DNA of 64,000 nucleotides, taken from the NCBI GenBank assembly GCA_964386325.1, contig CAYLQY010000005.1:62001-126000 (forward strand), written 5' to 3'. The translations under genes were made by a program, and so were the position numbers. Origin of the DNA: Anaerorhabdus sp964386325 (GTDB lineage: Bacteria > Bacillota_I > Bacilli_A > Erysipelotrichales > Erysipelotrichaceae). Under the pieces are notes generated by a model. It ran no database searches and had not been told where the DNA came from. It saw nothing but the letters and a program-made list of their open reading frames with translations. Shown piece after piece: positions 42,240-51,664 of the stretch (its first letter is position 1; each line of letters opens with the position of its first letter).

Positions 42240-44754
42240 ATAGTCCACATTTTAATTGAGCATTACAATTGGTACATGTATTACATCCACCAATTTCTTC
42301 AACAATACCTTCTAAACAAATTGGACAGATATCACCAACTTCAATACCGATATTACGATCTTGACGGTCAGCTCTTAAATCTGTTTTCTTTTCTTCTTCT
42401 TGTTTCTTTTTAACATCGACTCCAAAGTCTTTAGTGATACTCATTTGATCCCAAGCAGTATCTTCATCATTTGTAAGACTTAGTACTTGAGAATCACGAG
42501 AACCATCTACATATACTGTTCCACCTTGAGCACCGCCATGGAATAATCTTTCATAGATTTGTTGTACTTGGCGAACAGAGAAACCACGTGGAGCATTAAC
42601 TGTTTTAGATATAGAAGAATCAATCCAACGTTGAATTGCACATTGTGTGTCTGCATGTTCTTCAGGAGATAATTGCATAGCACTTACAAAGTAATCAGGT
42701 AAAGTATCACGACTGTATCCTGGATTCAATGCTAACCATTGATCAACAATTGCTGCATTTACTTCGATGAATTTTCCTAAACGTCCAGAACGGAAATAAC
42801 TGAAACTGAAGTAAGGTTCTAATCCAGTTGATACACCAACCATTGTGCCAGTTGATCCGGTAGGAGCGATTGTTAATAAGTGTGAGTTACGAATACCGTA
42901 TTTCACGATATCTTGACGAATGCTTTCATCCATTAATTTCATATATCCAGATTCAATAAAGTCTTCACCTTTAGTAAAGAATGGGAATGATCCTTTTTCT
43001 TTAGCTAGTTCAACTGAAGTACGGTATGCACTTTCAGAAATACATTTAAATACTTTATCAATAGTTTCAATTGATTCTGGTGAGCCATAACGTTTTCTAG
43101 CCCAAATTAATAAGTCGTGTAATCCCATGATTCCTAATCCAACACGTCTTTCACCTAAAGCTTGTTCTTTGTTTGCTTCAAGGAAGTAAGGTGTATTGTC
43201 AATTACATTGTCTTGCATACGTACAGTTAATGCAACTGAGTTTGCAAGTTCATCATAGAGGATTTCGCCTGTTTTCTTATCAACAAAGTTAGCAAGATTT
43301 ACAGCTGCTAAATTACATACAGAATATGGGGCAAGTGGTTGTTCACCACAAGGGTTTGTTGCAACAACTTTTTGACCGTATGTTTTTGCGTTTGTCATAT
43401 CGTTAGCATTATCAATGAAGAATATTCCAGGTTCTGCTGAGTATGTTGCACAGAAGCAAATTAAATCCCATAAATCTCTAGCTTTAAGTGTACGATACTT
43501 CTTAATAGGATAACCCATAGCTTCCCATTCGCGAGCATCACCAATTTCATGCCATTTTTCATCATATGCTTCTTTTTGTTCATCTGTATAATTTTGAAGA
43601 TCTGGGAATCTTAAATCAAATGTTCCGTCTTCTTCAACGGCTTTCATGAATTCTTTAGTAATTGTTACTGAAATATTTGCACCTGTTAAGAATTCAGGGC
43701 TTTGTACATCTAAACTTCCACCATCAAGTAGAATTTCTCTAGCATGATCTTTAATATGTTCAGGGGTAGTTTTAGCTTCAACAAGACTTTCGTACATTTC
43801 TCTTTCAAGACGAGTAAGTGGCGTGAATTTAAGCTTGTTATGAGCTAGTTCACGAATTTGTTCATCTTTAGAGTTTTCTGTTAACCATTTTAATACTTTT
43901 GGATTTTGCATCTTTGAAATAATGAATTCAATAATATCAGGATGCCAGTCAGCAAGCATAATCATTTGTGCTCCACGACGACTTCCACCTTGTTCAACTA
44001 GATTAGTTAAGTTTGCAATATCATTCAACCAAGATACAGCACCGCTTGATTTACCACCAACACCTTTTGCAGGAGCTGATTTAGGGCGAAGGGTAGAACC
44101 ATTTGTTCCAACACCACCACCACGACTCATGATTTCCATGACTTCTTTACGATGATCTGCAATACCACCACGACTATCCTTTACAAAAGGCATAACGAAG
44201 CAGTTAAAATATGTAACTTGAGTTCCGCTACCAGCACCATATAGGACACGTCCAGCAGGGATCGTATTTAAGTTTTTTAATTGTTCAAAGAAAAGTTGTC
44301 CGTATTTTTCACGTGTAGCTTCATCCTTTTCGGGTGTTGCTAAAGCATAACCAACACGTTTTGCAATTTGTTCATAGAAAATTTCTAGGGGCTTATCAAT
44401 TTGAAAGAATGTACGTTTAACAATCCCTGTTTGAGATTCTTGTTCATCTTCAAGTGTGCCTCTGAATTCTTCTTCTATTTCAAGGGTTACTATTTCATGA
44501 TCGTAATCTATAGCTTGTACGATTCCAACACCACGTGCTGGATATTTAGGATCTTCTTTAATAACTGTTAATACAATATCCCCTAAACCTAGAGACACTA
44601 AATCTCTATCTTTTTGAGAGTAGCGGTCAAGCATTACTAGACGAGACACCCCGCTGTGTACAGTATGAAAGTCATTTTCTATCTTAGTAAGATGAGGGAA
44701 ATGTGTTTCAATATCCTTGTTTAATTTCTCGATTGTTTGTTTGCTATAGTTCAT
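42238..44754 (-). CDS. nrdJ: Adenosylcobalamin-dependent (class II) ribonucleotide reductase
   Basis: 838 aa. Makes deoxynucleotides with an AdoCbl-generated thiyl radical, with no need for oxygen. Conserved core: TIPAGRVLYGAGSGT, the redox Cys in YFNCFV, RGGGVGTNGS, GGSRRGAQM, the NPCGEQPLAPYSVCNLA active loop and LLTIAPTGSTGT. The C-terminal tail has CPICLEGIVEEIGGCNTCTNC, a zinc-ribbon/redox tail typical of dimeric class II enzymes. Start is the second of two close ATGs, 7 bases after GAAGGAG. It overlaps nothing but begins right at the stop of the adenosyltransferase gene. Confidence 0.95.
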   Translation of the reverse strand: MNYSKQTIEKLNKDIETHFPHLTKIENDFHTVHSGVSRLVMLDRYSQKDRDLVSLGLGDIVLTVIKEDPKYPARGVGIVQAIDYDHEIVTLEIEEEFRGTLEDEQESQTGIVKRTFFQIDKPLEIFYEQIAKRVGYALATPEKDEATREKYGQLFFEQLKNLNTIPAGRVLYGAGSGTQVTYFNCFVMPFVKDSRGGIADHRKEVMEIMSRGGGVGTNGSTLRPKSAPAKGVGGKSSGAVSWLNDIANLTNLVEQGGSRRGAQMIMLADWHPDIIEFIISKMQNPKVLKWLTENSKDEQIRELAHNKLKFTPLTRLEREMYESLVEAKTTPEHIKDHAREILLDGGSLDVQSPEFLTGANISVTITKEFMKAVEEDGTFDLRFPDLQNYTDEQKEAYDEKWHEIGDAREWEAMGYPIKKYRTLKARDLWDLICFCATYSAEPGIFFIDNANDMTNAKTYGQKVVATNPCGEQPLAPYSVCNLAAVNLANFVDKKTGEILYDELANSVALTVRMQDNVIDNTPYFLEANKEQALGERRVGLGIMGLHDLLIWARKRYGSPESIETIDKVFKCISESAYRTSVELAKEKGSFPFFTKGEDFIESGYMKLMDESIRQDIVKYGIRNSHLLTIAPTGSTGTMVGVSTGLEPYFSFSYFRSGRLGKFIEVNAAIVDQWLALNPGYSRDTLPDYFVSAMQLSPEEHADTQCAIQRWIDSSISKTVNAPRGFSVRQVQQIYERLFHGGAQGGTVYVDGSRDSQVLSLTNDEDTAWDQMSITKDFGVDVKKKQEEEKKTDLRADRQDRNIGIEVGDICPICLEGIVEEIGGCNTCTNCNAQLKCGL

Positions 44755-44756
44755 AA

Positions 44757-45260
44757 TCATTCTCCTTCATTGATACGTTCGTTTATTAATTCTTTACAGC
44801 CGATTATAAACCAAAAGTCACTTAATCTATTAATATAACTTAGGATTTCTAAGGCTACAGGTTGTTCCTTATTCAATGTGAATAAACTTCTCTCCACACT
44901 TCGAACAGTTGTTCGAAGATGATTTAATGCCGCAGCTTTTTCGTTATGAAACGGATAAACAAAATGAAAATCTTCATCAATAGATTCTTGATTCATTTCA
45001 ACTTCTAACCATTTTGTTCGTTCCTCTGTAAAAAGGTTACTTGAGTTATATCCGGTTATAATTGCACAAATGCAGTTTAAATCCTCTACAATATGTTGGC
45101 ATGTAGAGGACAAAGAATCCCATTTCGAACTAATTAAAATACATTCAGCAATACAGGAATCTAATTCCCCTAATGCATTTATAAGGGTACTTGATTTGTC
45201 AACTCGACAACCATATGCACTAGTTGTGCCAGTATCGCCTAACTTTGTGGATACTTTCAT
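44757..45260 (-). CDS. pduO: PduO-type ATP:cob(I)alamin adenosyltransferase
   Basis: 167 aa. STKLGDTGTTSAYGCRVDK binds ATP; RTTVRSVERSLFTL and YINRLSDFWFIIG are the C-terminal active-site helices of PduO enzymes. It attaches the adenosyl group to reduced cobalamin. Its stop is 2 bases before the nrdJ start and carries the nrdJ ribosome site, so the cofactor-making enzyme and the enzyme that needs the cofactor are translated together. Confidence 0.9.
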   Translation of the reverse strand: MKVSTKLGDTGTTSAYGCRVDKSSTLINALGELDSCIAECILISSKWDSLSSTCQHIVEDLNCICAIITGYNSSNLFTEERTKWLEVEMNQESIDEDFHFVYPFHNEKAAALNHLRTTVRSVERSLFTLNKEQPVALEILSYINRLSDFWFIIGCKELINERINEGE

Positions 45261-45351
45261 GGTTGTACCCCCTTCTGCGTATTTAAATTATACGATAAAA
45301 ATGTACTGTTTTGAAGTAGAAGTTTCATAAAATGGCACAATAATATAAATA

Positions 45352-45380
45352 TTGAGGAACTTGTGAAATTGTTGTATCAT
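45352..45380 (+). promoter_or_regulatory. ispD promoter
   Basis: -35 TTGAGG (45352-45357), 17-bp spacer, -10 TATCAT (45375-45380); the start codon is 26 bases downstream. A TATAAT on the opposite strand (near 45290) probably serves pduO-nrdJ. Confidence 0.6.
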
Positions 45381-45406
45381 TGAGTCAAAGTTGGGAGAAT
45401 GAATGA

Positions 45407-46042
45407 ATGAAATATTCAGTGATAATTGTGGCCGCTGGTAAGGGGACAAGAATGAATTTGGGCTATAATAAAGTCTATTATCGTGTTGATGGAAAAACAA
45501 TTCTTGAACGCACGATGAAGGTTTTTGAGGAGGACAAACGTTGCAGTCAAATCATTATAGTGACAGAGGGTTTAGATTATAAACGGCAAACCAATCGATT
45601 TAGCGGTAAAATTGTGATTGTTGGTGGTGGAAAAACACGCCAAGAAAGCGTAGAAAATGGCTTGTTTGCAGTAAAAGAGGATATTGTGTTCGTTCATGAT
45701 GGGGCTAGGCCTTATATCTCTAAAGAGTGTATTAATCGCTTATGCAAGAGTATGGAAACCAATGATGCAGCTTTATTAATGGTTTCAGCGAAAGATACAA
45801 TTAAGTCTGTAAAAGATGGATATATTGAATATACACCATTGCGTGAATCACTCATGCATGCACAAACACCACAAGCATTTAAAACATCTTTATTATTAAC
45901 ATGTTATAAAAAAGCAAAACTTGATAATTTTGTAGGGACAGATGATGCTTCGTTAGTAGAAAAATATGGAAATACCCGAATTGCGGTTGTTGAAGGCGAT
46001 TATAGAAATAAAAAAATTACTACAACTGAAGATTTAGATTAG
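45407..46042 (+). CDS. ispD: 2-C-methyl-D-erythritol 4-phosphate cytidylyltransferase
   Basis: 211 aa nucleotidyltransferase of the MEP isoprenoid pathway. AAGKGTRM (CTP binding, ~10-17), FVHDGARPY, QTPQAF, GTDDASLVE and the closing NKKITTTEDL are all seen. The related ribitol-5-P cytidylyltransferase TarI is a possible alternative, but the motif set fits IspD well. Confidence 0.9.
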   Translation: MKYSVIIVAAGKGTRMNLGYNKVYYRVDGKTILERTMKVFEEDKRCSQIIIVTEGLDYKRQTNRFSGKIVIVGGGKTRQESVENGLFAVKEDIVFVHDGARPYISKECINRLCKSMETNDAALLMVSAKDTIKSVKDGYIEYTPLRESLMHAQTPQAFKTSLLLTCYKKAKLDNFVGTDDASLVEKYGNTRIAVVEGDYRNKKITTTEDLD

Positions 46043-46050
46043 GAAAATCA

Positions 46051-46088
46051 AAACTCTTTCTTATAAATAGGTAGAAGGAGTTTTTTTT
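46051..46088 (+). terminator. Terminator between ispD and comFA that contains the comFA ribosome site
   Basis: AAACTCTTTCT (46051-46061) pairs with AGAAGGAGTTT (46073-46083), with T8 at 46081-46088. The AAGGAG of the right arm is the only Shine-Dalgarno for comFA, whose ATG follows directly after the T run. Confidence 0.82.
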
Positions 46089-47228
46089 ATGAAATGTCCA
46101 CGATGTTTGAATCAAGATAAAACTTATTTTTATAAAGGAAGTAAAGGGTGGCTATGTAGGCGGTGTATACAATTTAAACGACAATTAATAGAAGAAGAGA
46201 AAATAGAAATTAATGATGAGATTAATCAAGATTCTCACGAATATACCTTGAAATATCCCCTTACTAAAGCGCAAATTGTAATTTCTCATCAATGTCTTGC
46301 ATCGCTTAAGCAAAAAAGAGATGTCTTTATTGATGCTATTTGTGGTGCTGGCAAAACAGAACTTGTCATTGAAAGCATCAGTTATTATTTGAAACATGGA
46401 AAACGGGTTGCGTTTGCGATAGCACGGCGACAAGTAGTTTTAGATTTAAAGAAACGATTAGAAAACATCTTTGTGAATGCCAAAGTAATTGCGGTATGTC
46501 AGGGATATACTAAGGATGTAGTGGGTGATTTAATACTATGCACCACACATCAACTTTATCGATACCCTAAAGCGTTCGATTTGTTGATTTTGGATGAACC
46601 CGATGCCTTTCCTTATAAAGGGAATGATGTACTTGCGGGTATTGTACAAACGAGTTGTAAAGGTGAGATGATATTTTTAACCGCTACACCAGATGATTAC
46701 TTAAAAGAACGATTAAGACGCAAAAATATAACTCATTTGAAATTGAATAGAAGACCCCATAATTATGATTTACCAGTACCACGATTAAGGATTGCACCAA
46801 CATGTATACTGCTATTATTTTTAATTAATTGGATTGTGAAAAATGAAAGATCAATGCTTGTATTTGTTCCAACAATTAAACTATCAAAGTATCTCTATGT
46901 CCTTTTGTCATCTATCGTTGGAGCGGAAGTATGCACAAGCAAAACAGTAAATAAAGATGAAATAATTCAAGCATTTAAAGACAAGAAATTTCAATGCTTA
47001 ATTGCGACTACAATACTAGAAAGAGGAGTTACCATTGAAGGTATAGATGTCTGTGTTTTTTATGCGAATCATGGTGTATTTGATGAAGCGAGTTTAATTC
47101 AAATGAGTGGGCGTGTAGGGAGAAGTTTCAAGTATCCAACCGGTGATTGTTTATTTCTAAGTAATGCAAAATCCTCAATTGTTGATAAGTGTATTCGTAT
47201 TTGTAAAGAGGCTAATTATTATGGATAA
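46089..47228 (+). CDS. comFA: ComFA-type DNA-uptake helicase
   Basis: 379 aa. N-terminal zinc finger CPRC...CRRC (~3-26); Walker A AICGAGKTEL (~80-90), Walker B LILDEPD, TATP, and motifs LIATTILERGVTIEGIDVCVF and QMSGRVGR. ComFA drives single-stranded DNA import during transformation with ComFC. It overlaps comFC by 8 bases, as in Bacillus-type comF operons. Confidence 0.92.
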   Translation: MKCPRCLNQDKTYFYKGSKGWLCRRCIQFKRQLIEEEKIEINDEINQDSHEYTLKYPLTKAQIVISHQCLASLKQKRDVFIDAICGAGKTELVIESISYYLKHGKRVAFAIARRQVVLDLKKRLENIFVNAKVIAVCQGYTKDVVGDLILCTTHQLYRYPKAFDLLILDEPDAFPYKGNDVLAGIVQTSCKGEMIFLTATPDDYLKERLRRKNITHLKLNRRPHNYDLPVPRLRIAPTCILLLFLINWIVKNERSMLVFVPTIKLSKYLYVLLSSIVGAEVCTSKTVNKDEIIQAFKDKKFQCLIATTILERGVTIEGIDVCVFYANHGVFDEASLIQMSGRVGRSFKYPTGDCLFLSNAKSSIVDKCIRICKEANYYG

Positions 47229-47841
47229 ATGTCTGTTTTGCAATCAGTCGCTTGAACATGGCGCAACACTCATAGAAGTGCTCATTAATCATGATGTTTT
47301 ATGTCCAATGTGTCGGCATGAACTTATACCAAATAAAAAGAAATTTATGATAAATAAGATTCAAGCTGAGGCACGTTATATTTATAATGACTTTTTTAGT
47401 TCGCTATTAGTTCAATATAAAGATTGTATGGATGAAGCACTAAAGTCGGTATTTTTATTTAATTACCGACTTATGTTTCATATTAAATACTGGGGATATA
47501 CGCTTGTACCGATGCCGAGTTCTGATGATAAATTAAAAGAACGTGGATTTAATCATGTACTAGGGATGTTTGATTGGTGTAAGAATGAAAAATACTGTTG
47601 TTTAGAGAAAATAGGAAATCAAAAACAAGTAGTTTCAACTTCGCTACAACGGCAAGAAATGATTGGTAAGATTCGTTGTATAAAAGATGTTAGTCATATT
47701 AAAAAAATTCTATTAGTGGATGATGTATGTACAACAGGAAGCACATTAAAAGGGGCTTTAGAAGCTCTTTCATCTTTTGATGGACAGATTAAAATTTTTG
47801 TAGTTGCGACTCATCCGTTGAATCTAAAAAAGTTTGTTTAG
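47221..47841 (+). CDS. comFC: ComFC phosphoribosyltransferase-like competence protein
   Basis: 206 aa from ATG 47221 inside the end of comFA. Four cysteines near the N-terminus (CLFC, CPMC) form a zinc site; the PRPP-like loop ILLVDDVCTTGST is at ~160-172, and KERGFNHVL is also typical. It works with ComFA in DNA uptake. The 3' end overlaps a flavodoxin fragment on the other strand. Confidence 0.92.
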   Translation: MDKCLFCNQSLEHGATLIEVLINHDVLCPMCRHELIPNKKKFMINKIQAEARYIYNDFFSSLLVQYKDCMDEALKSVFLFNYRLMFHIKYWGYTLVPMPSSDDKLKERGFNHVLGMFDWCKNEKYCCLEKIGNQKQVVSTSLQRQEMIGKIRCIKDVSHIKKILLVDDVCTTGSTLKGALEALSSFDGQIKIFVVATHPLNLKKFV

Positions 47842-47992
47842 AGATAACCAATTTTACAACATCACAATCGATTTGATTTACGAGTTTATTCACAATAATT
47901 TCAGTATTTCCAATAGCGAGATTTTGTATGTATCCATTGACATAATTCTCACCATTTTTCGAAAAATAAGCGACTAATATCTTTTTCTTCAT
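47789..47992 (-). pseudogene. Truncated flavodoxin gene
   Basis: 67-codon frame beginning MKKKILVAYFSKNGENYVNG, with the FMN phosphate loop region and GNTEIIVNKLV helix of flavodoxins (~150-180 aa when intact). It has a good ribosome site (AAAAGGAG) and a MerR-type promoter, but after about 50 residues it runs into the comFC end, and the last part only reads through that gene. The C-terminal two thirds are lost, so it is a broken gene with a living promoter, unless the short product has a use. Confidence 0.75.
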
Positions 47993-48018
47993 TTCTTTTC
48001 TCCTTTTACGTTAAAACT

Positions 48019-48049
48019 AGCCTATTACTTTGAGTGAACTCTAAGTCAA
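48019..48049 (-). promoter_or_regulatory. Second MerR-type promoter, 19-bp spacer
   Basis: On the minus strand: -35 TTGACT (48049-48044), 19-bp spacer, -10 TAGGCT (48024-48019), with an inverted repeat CTTAGAGT-TC-ACTCAAAG (48045-48028) nearly the same as that at 28420-28437. Confidence 0.78.
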
Positions 48050-48149
48050 GGATAAGTGAAGAAAAACTGAAACTTTCGTTGTTTATTTGTTTTAAGTCAT
48101 TAAATAAGATATAATATACAATGCATAAAAATATGAATTTGGAGGAATT

Positions 48150-50498
48150 ATGGCTAACTTTATTGATAAATTATTTAATGTAGAAAAGAAAAGAATTAAA
48201 GAGATTGAAAACAAGGTGCGTCCAGTAGAAGCACTTGCGGATAAATATGCTGCAATGAGCGATGAAGAGTTAAAAGGGCAAACCCCAATATTAAAAGAAA
48301 GACTAGCAAATGGTGAAACATTAGATGATATTTTACCAGAAGCTTTTGCGACTTGTAGAGAGGCTGCAAAACGTGTTATTGGAGAATATCCATACTTTGT
48401 TCAATTAATGGGAGCTGCTGTTATGCAAGGCGGCGATATCGCAGAAATGAGAACAGGTGAAGGTAAAACATTAACATCAGTTATGGCAGCATATCTAAAT
48501 GCCCTTGAAGGTAAGGGTGTTCACGTAATTACAGTAAATGAATATTTAGCTGAACGTGATGCAAACTGGATGGGACAAATTCACCGTTTCTTAGGTTTAA
48601 CTGTAGGGTTGAATTTACGTCAATTAACACCAATACAAAAACGTGCTGCGTATTTATGTGATATTACATATACAACAAATGCTGAAGCAGGATTTGATTA
48701 TCTAAGAGATAACATGGTTACACGTGTAGAAGATCGTGTACTTCGTCCACTTAACTTTGCACTAGTTGATGAAGTTGACTCAATCTTAATTGATGAATCA
48801 CGTACACCGTTAATTATTTCTGGTGGACAAAAACAAACTGCGAATCTTTATATCCAAGCAGACCATTTCGTAAAATCACTTAAAGAAGGTGAAGATTATG
48901 AAATTGATGTAAAAGCAAAAGCAATTACATTAACAGATGAAGGTGTTGCGAAAGCAGAAAAAGCCTTTAAAGTTAAAAACTTATATGAATTAGAACATAC
49001 GCAAACTGTTCATCATATTTCACAAGCATTACGTGCAAACTATATCATGCATAATGATGTTGAATATGTAGTACAAGAAGATGAAATCGTAATTGTTGAT
49101 CCAAATACGGGACGTTTAATGAAGGGACGTGCTTATTCAGATGGTTTACATCAAGCCATCGAAGCAAAAGAAGGCGTTACTATTAAACAAGAAACAACAA
49201 CACTTGCGACTATTACTTATCAAAATTTCTTCCGTTTATACAATAAACTTGCAGGTATGACAGGTACTGCAAAAACAGAAGAAGAAGAATTCTTAAGTAT
49301 TTATAACATGCGTGTTTACGAAATCCCTACAAATAGAGACGTTGCACGTATTGATTATCCAGATGCAGTCTTTGGAACAAAGAAAGCTAAATTTGAAGCC
49401 TTAATTGAAGAAGTAAGAGAATGTCATGAAAAAGGACAACCAGTCCTAGTAGGTACAATTGCCGTTGAAACATCTGAATTAATTTCAAAAATGTTGAAAT
49501 CACGCAAGATTCCTCATGAAATTTTAAATGCGAAAAACCATGCACGTGAAGCTGAAATCATTCAATTTGCAGGTCGTAAAGGAGCAGTAACAATTGCGAC
49601 AAACATGGCTGGTCGTGGTACCGATATTAAACTTGGTGAAGGTGTAAGAGAACTTGGTGGATTAGCTGTAATCGGCTCTGAACGCCATGAATCTCGTCGT
49701 ATTGATAACCAATTACGTGGACGTTCTGGTCGTCAAGGTGATCCTGGATATTCAAGATTTTATGTATCAGTACAAGATGAATTGATGGTGCGTTTCGGTA
49801 GTGAGCGTATGGAAGGTTTATTCTCTCAACTGGGAGATGTTCCTATTGAATCAAAAGTAATTACTAAATCAATTGGTAATGCTCAAAAACGAGTTGAAGG
49901 TGTTAACTTCGATTCACGTAAAGCGTTATTAGAATATGATGATGTATTAAGACAACAACGTGAAATCATCTATGAACAAAGAAACTTTATTCTTGAAAAT
50001 GAAGACGTTCATTCGATTGTAGAAGACATGTTTAAACGTGTTATTACAAATATTGTAAGCTCACATGTTGATCATACTGGAAAAGAAGAAAAAATAAACG
50101 TTGATGAAATCTTAATCAATCTTGAAAAGATGGGATTTAAAGAAAAATTAAACCCAAGTGATTTACAGGAAAAAAATATAGAAGAATTAGTAGAAATTTG
50201 TAGCCAACAAGCTTGGAAAGAATATGAAGAAAAGATTCAACAAATCCGTGAACAAATTCTTCCAATTGAAAAAACAATGGTATTAAAAGTTATTGACCGT
50301 GCATGGATTAATCATATTGATATCATGAGTAAACTACGTGATGGTATTGGTTTGCGTTCATATGCACAATCAAATCCACTTCAAGCGTATGTGCAAGAAG
50401 GATATGAAATGTTCGAAGATATGATGAACCGTATTTCCCAAGAAATAGTTGCGTTCTGCTTAAATGTAAGAATTGTAATTGAGGAGCGTAAAAAATAA
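48150..50498 (+). CDS. secA: Preprotein translocase ATPase SecA
   Basis: 782 aa motor driving proteins through SecYEG. DEAD motor motifs: MRTGEGKT (~100-107), DEVDSILIDE, TNMAGRGTDI, QLRGRSGRQGD; preprotein-crosslinking and helical-wing domains are in normal order. The chain stops soon after the helical scaffold (VEERKK), without the C-terminal zinc-binding tail found in many SecAs. Its stop overlaps the prfB start (TAATG). Confidence 0.96.
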   Translation: MANFIDKLFNVEKKRIKEIENKVRPVEALADKYAAMSDEELKGQTPILKERLANGETLDDILPEAFATCREAAKRVIGEYPYFVQLMGAAVMQGGDIAEMRTGEGKTLTSVMAAYLNALEGKGVHVITVNEYLAERDANWMGQIHRFLGLTVGLNLRQLTPIQKRAAYLCDITYTTNAEAGFDYLRDNMVTRVEDRVLRPLNFALVDEVDSILIDESRTPLIISGGQKQTANLYIQADHFVKSLKEGEDYEIDVKAKAITLTDEGVAKAEKAFKVKNLYELEHTQTVHHISQALRANYIMHNDVEYVVQEDEIVIVDPNTGRLMKGRAYSDGLHQAIEAKEGVTIKQETTTLATITYQNFFRLYNKLAGMTGTAKTEEEEFLSIYNMRVYEIPTNRDVARIDYPDAVFGTKKAKFEALIEEVRECHEKGQPVLVGTIAVETSELISKMLKSRKIPHEILNAKNHAREAEIIQFAGRKGAVTIATNMAGRGTDIKLGEGVRELGGLAVIGSERHESRRIDNQLRGRSGRQGDPGYSRFYVSVQDELMVRFGSERMEGLFSQLGDVPIESKVITKSIGNAQKRVEGVNFDSRKALLEYDDVLRQQREIIYEQRNFILENEDVHSIVEDMFKRVITNIVSSHVDHTGKEEKINVDEILINLEKMGFKEKLNPSDLQEKNIEELVEICSQQAWKEYEEKIQQIREQILPIEKTMVLKVIDRAWINHIDIMSKLRDGIGLRSYAQSNPLQAYVQEGYEMFEDMMNRISQEIVAFCLNVRIVIEERKK

Positions 50499-51599
50499 TG
50501 GAATTATACGAAATCACACAAAGCCTAGAAACTTCAAAAGAGAAGTTAATTCAGCTAGGCGACTCTCTTTGACTTACCTAGTAAAAGAGAACTAATAAGT
50601 AAAAATGAAGAATTGATGCAAGACGAAAATTTTTGGAGTGATCCAAAACGTGCGCAAACAATTATTCAAGAAACCAATGCAACGAAAGATTTAATAGCTC
50701 AATATGAGAAATTGAATGTTCAACATAGTAATCTTCATGAAACAGTAGAAGAAATGAAGAAAACATTTGATGAAGAACTGATGATGGTTGTCGAAGAAGA
50801 ATATGAAGAATTCATTAAGGATTTTGAAAACTTCGAAATTAAGATTTTACTAAGTCATCCCTATGATAAAAATAATGCAATTTTGGAATTACATCCAGGA
50901 GCAGGTGGAACAGAGTCGCAAGACTGGGCTCAAATGTTGTATCGTATGTATTGTCGATGGGCTGAAGATAAAGGCTATAAAGTAACAGTACTTGATTATC
51001 AAGATGGTGATGAAGCTGGAATGAAGTCATGTAGTATCTTAATTGAAGGATACATGGTGTATGGTTATCTTAAAGCTGAAAAAGGTGTTCATCGTTTAGT
51101 ACGTATATCACCATTTGATTCATCGGGAAGAAGGCATACTTCATTTGCTTCGGTAGATATTATGCCCCAATTCAATGATGAAATTGAGATTACAATAGAA
51201 GAAAAAGATTTAGATATCACAACAATGCGTGCAAGTGGTGCTGGTGGACAACATGTCAATAAAACTGACTCAGCCGTTCGCATGGTGCATAAACCTACAG
51301 GTATTATGGTAACTTGTCAAACTGAAAGAAGCCAAATACAAAATCGTGAGCATTGTTTGAATATGTTGAAATCCAAACTATATCAACGCATGATTGAAGA
51401 ACAAGAAGCTAAAGTAAGTGCGTTAAAAGGTGAACAAAAAGCGATTGAATGGGGATCACAAATTCGCTCATATGTGTTCTGTCCATATACACTAGTAAAA
51501 GATCATCGTACTAATTGTGAAGAAGGTAATGTTCAAGCAGTTATGGATGGTAAACTAGATGAATTTATTTTTAGTTATTTAAAGAGCCAAATACAATAA
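50498..51599 (+). CDS. prfB: Peptide chain release factor 2 with programmed +1 frameshift
   Basis: 366 aa after frameshifting. From ATG 50498 there are 24 codons to CTT-TGA-C (50567-50573); a +1 slip at CTT skips the T and continues with GAC. The slow reading of UGA by RF2 itself drives the slip, giving autoregulation. The joined product has SPF at 204-206 and GGQ at 249-251, as in other RF2 proteins. The Shine-Dalgarno-like stimulator usually 3 bases before CTT is weak here (GGCGAC). Starts inside the secA stop, so the two are cotranscribed. Confidence 0.96.
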
Positions 51600-51627
51600 A
51601 GCACTTTTCATAAGAAGTGCTTTTTTT
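51598..51627 (+). terminator. Terminator after prfB
   Basis: AAAGCACTT / AAGTGCTTT stem followed by T7; overlaps the prfB stop. Confidence 0.9.
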
Positions 51628-51664
51628 CAAAAAGTTGGGTACAATAAAGAAAAGGAGATCAACG

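Noticed and set aside
44757..45330. Plus-strand frame within pduO
   Set aside because: Shadow of the pduO coding strand; no ribosome site and no recognisable product.
50498..50572. prfB as a pseudogene because of the early TGA
   Set aside because: CTT-TGA-C is the conserved RF2 recoding site, and the joined protein has SPF and GGQ at normal positions.
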